Assembly (NCBI GenBank): GCA_020850915.1
Contig: JADZDV010000010.1
Coordinates: 1-22,016, forward strand
Reading direction: 5' to 3'
Length of the DNA stretch: 22,016 nucleotides
From: Chloroflexota bacterium
GTDB lineage: Bacteria > Chloroflexota > UBA6077 > JADZDV01
Positions 16,346 through 22,016 of the stretch are shown in pieces (the stretch's first letter is position 1; each line of letters starts with the position of its first letter). A program made the translations under genes and the position numbers. The notes below the pieces were generated by a model that saw only the letters and a program-made list of their open reading frames with translations, had not been told where the DNA came from and made no database searches.

Positions 16346-17536
16346 ATGGACTTCAACCTGAGCGAGGAGCAGCTCGCCCTCCAGATGGCAGCGCGCGAGT
16401 TCGTCGACCAGGAGATCAAGCCGACGATCCTCGAGCGGGAGAAGGTCCCGGACCCGAGGGAGCGCTTCCCCTGGGACATCATCGAGAAGGGCTCCCAGCT
16501 CGGGTTCCGCACCCTGTCAGCACCCGTCGAGTTCGGCGGGGGCGGAGCCAGCGTCTTCGAAGAGTGCCTGGTGGGCGAGGAGCTGGGCGCCGGCGACCTG
16601 GGCATCGCCACCATCTTCGACCAGGCCTCGCGTCTGTTCCGCCAGTTCTACCGCTTCAGCACGCCGATCCAGCGAGAGAAGTACCTGAACCCTCTCATCG
16701 GCGATCATCGCGCGCTGCTCTCCATCGCCGGGACGGAGCCGGAGGTTGGCTCTGACACCTGGCTGCCGTACGACGAGCCCGGCGCCGGCGCGCAGACGTT
16801 CGCCGAGCGCCGCGGCGACACCTACGTCATCAACGGCCACAAGCGGTTCATCTCGATCACCAACGAGGCGGCCCTCTACTGCGTCATCGCCCGCACGGAC
16901 CGTGTCAAGCGCTACTCCGAGGGCGGACTCTCCGCGTTCCTGGTGCCCCGCGGCACCCCTGGCATCACGATCGGCCCGATCTGGGACAAGATCGGCCAGC
17001 GGATGAGCAACAACGCTGACCTCATCCTGGACAACGTCGTCGTCCCGGCCGATACGCTCATCCTCGAGGAGGGCGGCTACCTGCCCGCCCTCCAGCGCTT
17101 CTTCCGCGGCGGGAACACGGAAGTGGCCTCCCTCTGTCTCGGCGTCGGCCGGGCCGCCTACGAGGAGGCGGTCCGGTACGCCAAACAGCGGGTCCAGGGA
17201 GGCAGGCCGATTATCGACCACCAGATGATCGGCGCCATGCTGGCCGACATGGCGACCCGCCTGGAGGCGGCCCGCACCCTGGTCTGGCGCGCCGCCTGGG
17301 CGGCCGACGAGATGGAGCCGTTTGACGCTCGCTTGCCGGGCATGGCGAAACTGTTCACCACGGAAGCCGTCTTCGAGGTCTGCCGCCTCGCCATGGAGGT
17401 CCACGGCGGCTCCGGCATCATGAAGAACCTCCCCCTGGAGAAGTACCTCCGCGACGCCTCCACCCGCCTCCACGCTGACGGCACAAACCAGATCCAGAAG
17501 CTGCGCATTCTCAAGTGGATCAAGGCCGAGGGCTGA
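16346..17536 (+). CDS. Acyl-CoA dehydrogenase family protein
   Basis: This 396-residue FAD enzyme of the acyl-CoA dehydrogenase fold oxidises acyl-CoA thioesters and passes electrons to ETF. It has the N-terminal helical domain (MDFNLSEEQLALQMAAREFV), the FAD/substrate motif IAGTEPEVGSD, INGHKRFISITNEA in the beta domain, and a C-terminal domain with MEVHGGSGIMKNLPLEKYLRDA. In most family members the catalytic base is the Glu of YEGTxQIQ. Here the aligned stretch reads ADGTNQIQ, putting Asp378 there. The gene starts at an ATG preceded by AGGAGG (16334-16339). It lies 57 bases after the lipoprotein gene. The substrate is unknown; the Asp form may mean a cyclic or branched acyl-CoA, or altered activity. 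Confidence 0.92.
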   Translation: MDFNLSEEQLALQMAAREFVDQEIKPTILEREKVPDPRERFPWDIIEKGSQLGFRTLSAPVEFGGGGASVFEECLVGEELGAGDLGIATIFDQASRLFRQFYRFSTPIQREKYLNPLIGDHRALLSIAGTEPEVGSDTWLPYDEPGAGAQTFAERRGDTYVINGHKRFISITNEAALYCVIARTDRVKRYSEGGLSAFLVPRGTPGITIGPIWDKIGQRMSNNADLILDNVVVPADTLILEEGGYLPALQRFFRGGNTEVASLCLGVGRAAYEEAVRYAKQRVQGGRPIIDHQMIGAMLADMATRLEAARTLVWRAAWAADEMEPFDARLPGMAKLFTTEAVFEVCRLAMEVHGGSGIMKNLPLEKYLRDASTRLHADGTNQIQKLRILKWIKAEG

Positions 17537-17613
17537 CGGCTCTCCTCCCCGTTGCAGCCAGGGTCGAAGCGCGCTCGCGCGGCGAATGCGCCGTCGCCGC
17601 GGTTACCCCATCC

Positions 17614-17642
17614 CTGAACGTCCTGAGGGAGCGTACTAATAA
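17614..17642 (+). promoter_or_regulatory. Weak candidate promoter of the GGDEF-EAL gene
   Basis: CTGAAC (17614-17619) and TAATAA (17637-17642) are 17 bases apart. The stretch 17634-17650 is the most AT-rich island between the acyl-CoA dehydrogenase and the GGDEF-EAL gene. Each box matches only three of six consensus bases, so this is a weak prediction. Confidence 0.25.
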
Positions 17643-17727
17643 GTAAAGAGAGATGCAGGGCACGAGTGCAACGCGCGGGGAGGCGCGGCGCGGAGCGGTT
17701 AGCTGAGCCCAGGAAGGCGGTTGTCCG

Positions 17728-20085
17728 ATGACGCGGGGACCGGGACAGCGCGTGCTCAGTGTGCGCACACGACTCATGGTGCCGATTCTCGGCCTTGTGC
17801 TCCTCTCGCTGGTCACGTTGATCCTCACCGCGGAGATGAGCTCCCGCGTCCTGGGGGAGTTCCTGGCCGGCCAGCGAGCCGCGGCCGTGGCCGGTGGGCT
17901 GGCTGAGCGGCTCGGCGAGCGGCAGCGCGCGGATGGCCGCCTGGCCAGCATCATCGCCGCTCAGTCTGATGTTGCCGCGGCCGTCCGCTCCCACGACGGC
18001 GCCACGCTCGATGCGCTCCTGGCTCCGCCGCGGCAAAGACTGGCTCTTGACCGCCTGAGCGTCTACACGCCCGGGGGAGCGTTCGTCTCGCCGCTCTCCG
18101 ACGACGGAGAACCGACCCAGCAGGCGCGGCTCGTGGCTGACGCGCTAGCAGGGACACCCGGTTCCGCCCTGGCGATTGGCCCAACCGGTATCCTGGTCGC
18201 CGCGGCGGCCCCGGTCCCCGGCGACGGTGATCCCGTTGGGGCGCTCCTCCTGGTAGAACGGGTGGACACGGTCGTCCAGGAGCTCAGGAGCCATGAGTCG
18301 GTCGACCTGGCGATCGTTCATCTGGCGGCGGATGGCGCCGCTGTCCTGGTCAGCTCGACGATTGGCGACACAGCCGTTCGGCAAGCGGTTACCGCGTCCG
18401 ATCCTCATACCGCCACCTGGTTGCCCGACGAGTCCGCGCTGTCCGCCCTCCATCTGCGGGCCGCTCAGTATGCTCTCGACGACCGTGATGTCCTGATCGT
18501 CCTGGTGCCCACGGGCGATATCTTCGCCGTCTCGCTGGAGCGCAATGTCTACATGGTCCTCACGGTGTGCGCCCTCGTGGCGGCGCTGTTGCTGGTCGGC
18601 GTGCTCCAGGCTCGCGATATCACGATCCCCCTGCGAGGCGTTATCTCGACCACCCGCGATCTGGCCCGGGGCAACTATCGCCGCCGCGTCACGCCCAGCG
18701 GCATTCAGGAGCTGAACCACCTGGGCGGCTCGGTCAATACGCTGGCTGAGCGCCTGGAGGAGCAGCTTTCGGAGTTGGCGCACCGTGCCTACTACGACAG
18801 CCTCACGAACCTGCCCAATCGCTCACTCTTCATGGAGCGGCTCTCCCACGCGCTCACCCGGACGGCACGACACGCCGTCTCCGTCGCCGTGATCTTTCTC
18901 GACCTCGACAATTTCAAGGTGGTGAACGACAGCCTGGGGCACCAGGTTGGCGACGAGCTGCTCGCGGCCGTCGCACAGCGACTGACATCGCACGTTCGCT
19001 CAGAGGACACCGTCGCTCGGTTCGGCGGCGACGAGTTCACCCTTATGGCGGAGGACGTTGCAGACGAGCAGGAGACCGTCAATCTGGCAATCCGCATTCA
19101 GGAGGCGTTGAGAAGTCCCTTTACCCTGCAGGGCTATCAGGTCTTCGTCACCACAAGCCTGGGGATCGCCATCAGCTCGCCGGACCACGACACGCCGGAT
19201 GAGCTGCTTCGAGCCGCCGATCTGGCGCTCTACCGGGCCAAGGCCGGTGGCAAGGATTGCTTCGAGCTGTTCGATCCAAGCCTGCGGGACCGCGCCATGA
19301 ACCGGCTCCAACTGGAGAGCGATCTGCGCCTGGCGATCGAACACCAGCAGTTCCAGCTCCTCTACCAGCCGATCGTCTCGCTGTCCACCGGCCAGGTGGT
19401 CGAAGTAGAGGCGCTGGTGCGCTGGCGCCACCCCAGGCGGGGCATCGTCTCGCCCCTCGAGTTCATCCCGGTGGCAGAGGAGAGCGGAGTGATCATCCCG
19501 CTCGGCCGCTGGATTCTCCAGGAGGCCTTCCGCCAGGCCAGTCTCTGGCAGCACGCCCCGGACCGATCGCGGCCGCTCGTGATGTGCGTGAACCTCTCGC
19601 CGGTCCAGTTCGGCTATGGCGACCTCGTGAACGAAGTGGCAAGCATCATCCACGACACGGGCGTGGACTCGGCCTGCCTCAAGCTGGAGATCACCGAGAG
19701 CGCGACGATGCGCTCGGCCGACGCGGCGATCAGCATCCTCACCCGCCTGCGAAGCCTCGGCGTCCGCCTGGCGATCGACGACTTCGGCACCGGCTACTCG
19801 TCGCTGGCCTACCTGCGGAATTTCCCGCTGGATACCCTGAAGATCGACCGCTCCTTTATCTCGGGACTGGGGCAGACGCCCGCTGACGACGCCATCGTGG
19901 AGACCATCGTCGCGCTCACGCGGACGCTGCGGCTGTCAGTGACTGCCGAGGGGGTGGAGACCCCGCTCCAGCTCGAGCGGCTGCGGGCGCTCGGCTGCGA
20001 TCGCGGTCAGGGCTTCTACTTCGCTCGGCCGCTGACCGCCGCCGCGGTTGATGCGCTGCTCAGCGCGTCTGAGGCGCTCGTCTAG
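17728..20085 (+). CDS. Membrane-bound GGDEF-EAL protein (c-di-GMP synthase/phosphodiesterase)
   Basis: This 785-residue signalling protein has both domains that make and break cyclic di-GMP. Order: TM helix 1 (about 16-34), an extracytoplasmic sensor region (about 36-270, CHASE/Cache-like by position only), TM helix 2 (about 273-295), HAMP (about 296-350), GGDEF (about 360-520) and EAL (about 535-780). The GGDEF signature RFGGDEF is intact (GGDEF at 433-437), with a product-inhibition I-site RSED five residues before it. EAL catalytic blocks are all present: EALVRWRHP (561-569), NLSPVQF, KLEITES, DDFGTGYSSLAYL and AEGVET. Both activities are therefore possible. The ATG has AGGAAGG (17711-17717) at ten bases. 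The stop lies 53 bases from the convergent gene. The sensed signal is unknown. Confidence 0.95.
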   Translation: MTRGPGQRVLSVRTRLMVPILGLVLLSLVTLILTAEMSSRVLGEFLAGQRAAAVAGGLAERLGERQRADGRLASIIAAQSDVAAAVRSHDGATLDALLAPPRQRLALDRLSVYTPGGAFVSPLSDDGEPTQQARLVADALAGTPGSALAIGPTGILVAAAAPVPGDGDPVGALLLVERVDTVVQELRSHESVDLAIVHLAADGAAVLVSSTIGDTAVRQAVTASDPHTATWLPDESALSALHLRAAQYALDDRDVLIVLVPTGDIFAVSLERNVYMVLTVCALVAALLLVGVLQARDITIPLRGVISTTRDLARGNYRRRVTPSGIQELNHLGGSVNTLAERLEEQLSELAHRAYYDSLTNLPNRSLFMERLSHALTRTARHAVSVAVIFLDLDNFKVVNDSLGHQVGDELLAAVAQRLTSHVRSEDTVARFGGDEFTLMAEDVADEQETVNLAIRIQEALRSPFTLQGYQVFVTTSLGIAISSPDHDTPDELLRAADLALYRAKAGGKDCFELFDPSLRDRAMNRLQLESDLRLAIEHQQFQLLYQPIVSLSTGQVVEVEALVRWRHPRRGIVSPLEFIPVAEESGVIIPLGRWILQEAFRQASLWQHAPDRSRPLVMCVNLSPVQFGYGDLVNEVASIIHDTGVDSACLKLEITESATMRSADAAISILTRLRSLGVRLAIDDFGTGYSSLAYLRNFPLDTLKIDRSFISGLGQTPADDAIVETIVALTRTLRLSVTAEGVETPLQLERLRALGCDRGQGFYFARPLTAAAVDALLSASEALV

Positions 20086-20138
20086 CCGCGTCCGGCCGTT
20101 CAGGGGCGACGTGCCAGAGCCGGTGGGAGCTGGATCGC

Positions 20139-21701
20139 TCAGCCGCTCCTTCGGGCGCCATACATCGCCAGCAGGCTATCGGCCCGGGGCGTCCAGTGGA
20201 CGCCCCGGGCCAGACCGTACAGGTCGTCGAGCTGGGCCAGCCAGATGGCGGGCGCGTCCTGGCGGAGGATCGCCAGGATCTGGCCGTACAGCGCGCGGCG
20301 GCGCTCCTGGTCCAGCGTGGCCGCCGCCTCGTCCACCAGGCCGTCGATGCGCGGACTGCCGTAGTACAGCTTCCCGAACGGCGCCGCGCTGGCGTACAGC
20401 CGGACGATGGTGAAGTGCGGGTCGAAGGCGCGGTTGGTGCCCGCCAGCAGGAAGAGGTGCTCGCCCTGGCCCGCCTGGAGCCGGTTCAGGTAGCTGCCCC
20501 ACTCGACCGTGCGCAATGCTACTCGCACGCCCACCGCCTGGAAGAAGCCGACCAGCGCCTGGGCCACCTCCCGGTCAGCCGGGTAGCGGCCGACCGGCGC
20601 CTCCATGACCAGGCGGAGGCCGCTCCCCTGACCAGTCTCACGCAGGAGCGCCCGGGCCCGGTCTGGGTCGTACGCCTGGAGGGGAGCGGCCGCGTCGTAG
20701 CCGAAGACCTCTGGCGGAAAGGGACCGTTCACCCGTCGGGCGTGGCCTCCGTAGAGCGCCTCCACGATGCGCTGGCTGTCCACCGCGGCGACCAGCGCCT
20801 GGCGGACCAGCGGGTCGTCCAGCGGCGGCTTACGGGCGTTCAGCCGCAGATAGAGCGTCTGGATGCCGGGTCGCGTCACCACCTGGAGCCCCTGCTGCTG
20901 GAGCGTGGAGACGGCGTCCACCGGTACGTTGGTCGCCAGGTCCACGCCGCCGGTCTGCAGTGCCGCCATGCGAGCGGCGCTCTCCGGGACCGGCCGGAAC
21001 TCCAGCCGGCCCACCACCGGCGGACCGCCCCAGTAATCGCGGTTGGCCTCCAGCGTGAGGTGGTCGTCGTGGACCCACGCCACGAAGCGGAACGGCCCCG
21101 TGCCGATCGGCTGCTGGGCCAGCGCGCGCGAGCCGCCCGCGGCCAGGACGCCCGGCGGTAGCATCATCAGGCCGGTCAATTCAGCCAGGAGCGGCGCGAA
21201 CGCCTGGCGCGTGACGATCCGGGCCGTGCGCCGGTCCGGTGTCTCCACCCGCTCGATCGCGCCGAGCTGGGCCCGCACGGGCGACCTGGCGACCGGATCG
21301 AGCAAGGTCTCCACGGTGGCGCGCACGCTGGTCGCGTCGAACGGCTCGCCGTTGTGGAACCTGACGCCGTCGCGCAGCTTGAACTCCCAGGTGCGCTCGT
21401 CCAGGGCGCGGTAGCTCTCGGCCAGTCCGGGGCCCAGCGTGCCGCTAGCGTCCAGGCTCAAGAGCGCTTCGAAGACGTTGCCGTAGACGCTGGCCTCCAC
21501 CAGGCCGGTCTGCTGGAGCGGGTCGAGGCTGGCCGGGTCGGCGCCCTGGGCCACGACGAGCCGGCCGCCGGGTGCGCCGGCCTTCGCCGGGCCGGTCGTC
21601 CCGGACCCGCCGGGGGTGCGAATCGGCAGGCAGGCCGCCAGCAGCGGCGTCGCCGCCAGGGCGAGCAGGCGCTTGAGGCAGTTGCGGCGGGACGTTCTCA
21701 C
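20139..21701 (-). CDS. Family 5 substrate-binding lipoprotein (peptide/nickel ABC type), Tat-like signal
   Basis: This roughly 520-residue protein is a periplasmic-type binding protein of the SBP_bac_5 family, which captures peptides, nickel or other solutes. From the chosen GTG at 21701 it begins with RTSRRNCLKRLLALA, a twin-arginine pattern (SRRxxLK), and a lipobox LLAAC with C24, so it is probably a Tat-exported lipoprotein. The mature part has GGRLVVAQGADPASLDPL, WEFKLRDGVRFHNGEPFDA (family signature), PIGTGPFRFVAW, and DPLVRQALVAAVD. The frame is open upstream to 21812, but that part lies in a dispersed repeat and is rejected. No clear ribosome binding site is seen. No permease or ATPase genes are visible on this side; they could lie beyond the window or be absent. 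Confidence 0.92.
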   Translation of the reverse strand: MRTSRRNCLKRLLALAATPLLAACLPIRTPGGSGTTGPAKAGAPGGRLVVAQGADPASLDPLQQTGLVEASVYGNVFEALLSLDASGTLGPGLAESYRALDERTWEFKLRDGVRFHNGEPFDATSVRATVETLLDPVARSPVRAQLGAIERVETPDRRTARIVTRQAFAPLLAELTGLMMLPPGVLAAGGSRALAQQPIGTGPFRFVAWVHDDHLTLEANRDYWGGPPVVGRLEFRPVPESAARMAALQTGGVDLATNVPVDAVSTLQQQGLQVVTRPGIQTLYLRLNARKPPLDDPLVRQALVAAVDSQRIVEALYGGHARRVNGPFPPEVFGYDAAAPLQAYDPDRARALLRETGQGSGLRLVMEAPVGRYPADREVAQALVGFFQAVGVRVALRTVEWGSYLNRLQAGQGEHLFLLAGTNRAFDPHFTIVRLYASAAPFGKLYYGSPRIDGLVDEAAATLDQERRRALYGQILAILRQDAPAIWLAQLDDLYGLARGVHWTPRADSLLAMYGARRSG

Positions 21702-21722
21702 AAGGGTGTGACCAAAGCCACC

Positions 21723-21832
21723 GGTAGGGGCAGGTCCCCGTGCCTGCCCTGGCGATCGCCAGATCGCCCCTGGCCTCGGGGCCACCTGTTTCGATGAACC
21801 AAGGGCGGCCACGGGGGGCCGCCCCTACCGGT
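21723..21832 (-). repeat. 110-bp dispersed repeat with terminal inverted repeats, right copy
   Basis: This is the inverted partner of 15-124, matching at about 103 of 110 positions with no gaps. It begins 21 bases upstream of the start codon of the family 5 binding protein, so it lies in that gene's leader or promoter region. The central palindrome CTGGCGATCGCCAG is identical in both copies. The substitutions cluster near the middle of the element. Confidence 0.75.
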
Positions 21833-21890
21833 CGCTGGTTGGTCCGCAACCTCGAGGCCGGTCGTTTCGCGGCAAGGGCGGACACACGGG

Positions 21891-22016
21891 CCTGCACTGA
21901 GCGCAGCGAATGTGCCTGCACTGAGCGCAGCGAATGTGCCTGCACTGAGCGCAGCGAATGTGCCTGCACTGAGCGCAGCGAATGTGCCTGCACTGAGCGC
22001 AGCGAATGTGCCTGCA
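21891..22016. repeat. Perfect 24-bp tandem repeat array, cut by the window edge
   Basis: Five identical 24-base units (21891-22010), each starting CCTGCACTGAGCGCAGCGAA and ending TGTG, are followed by six bases of a sixth unit at the window end. The units are contiguous, with no spacers, so this is not a CRISPR array. Each unit carries GCAC and GTGC as short inverted ends. The period is a multiple of three, so all six frames would repeat as eight-residue units, but no gene is evident. Complete identity between units suggests recent expansion by slippage. Confidence 0.9.

Noticed and set aside
21702..21812. 37-residue N-terminal extension of the family 5 binding protein
   Set aside because: It would be translated from the dispersed repeat and would push the Tat signal and lipobox inward. 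The GTG at 21701 places them at the N terminus.
21891..22016. CRISPR array
   Set aside because: The 24-bp units are directly contiguous with no spacers, and no cas genes are present.

Overview
The window is a GC-rich bacterial chromosome segment with dense coding and frequent GTG starts. The gene order mtnA-mtnP-pfkB-ahcY-metK behind a SAM riboswitch, together with the style of the lipoproteins and secreted proteins, suggests a member of the Chloroflexota (Thermomicrobia/Sphaerobacter-like). This placement is inference from gene content and composition; no rRNA or tRNA gene was found to anchor it. No phage, CRISPR or intact insertion sequence is visible.

Layout. Bases 1-325 are a repeat-rich leader, followed by apt (326-850). 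A promoter, a SAM-I riboswitch (947-1104) and an intrinsic terminator (1122-1145) precede a tightly packed operon: mtnA, mtnP, a PfkB-family kinase, ahcY and metK (1205-6570). An RMD-like sugar-nucleotide SDR enzyme (6630-7598) and a phosphohexomutase (7727-9151) follow. A 1.25-kb stretch without a convincing gene (9152-10405) holds inverted and direct repeats. Next come a class III CoA-transferase, an AI-2E-family membrane protein, a Crp/Fnr regulator on the minus strand, a divergent secreted two-domain protein, a 0.47-kb gap with a possible gene remnant, an NMT1/SsuA-type lipoprotein, an acyl-CoA dehydrogenase, a membrane GGDEF-EAL protein and, convergent to it, a Tat-type family 5 substrate-binding lipoprotein. 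The right edge holds a second, inverted copy of the repeat seen at the left edge and a perfect 24-bp tandem array that runs out of the window.

How the genes work together. The left third is a coherent SAM-recycling module. MetK makes SAM. AhcY clears S-adenosylhomocysteine to homocysteine and adenosine. MtnP and MtnA handle methylthioadenosine, and Apt returns the released adenine to AMP. The PfkB kinase sits where an adenosine kinase would complete the purine loop. The riboswitch should shut off the operon when SAM is abundant. The steps after MtnA (MtnB/C/D or an aldolase shunt) and any methionine synthase are not in this window.

The right half is a looser set: acyl-CoA metabolism (CoA-transferase, acyl-CoA dehydrogenase with an unusual Asp at the catalytic-base position), two substrate-binding lipoproteins without ABC permeases or ATPases, cyclic-nucleotide-type regulation and c-di-GMP signalling. 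I do not see a clearly new multi-gene system. The strongest leads are the riboswitch-controlled recycling operon with its unassigned kinase, the dispersed inverted repeat plus tandem array, the direct repeats upstream of the phosphohexomutase gene, and the Asp-type acyl-CoA dehydrogenase.
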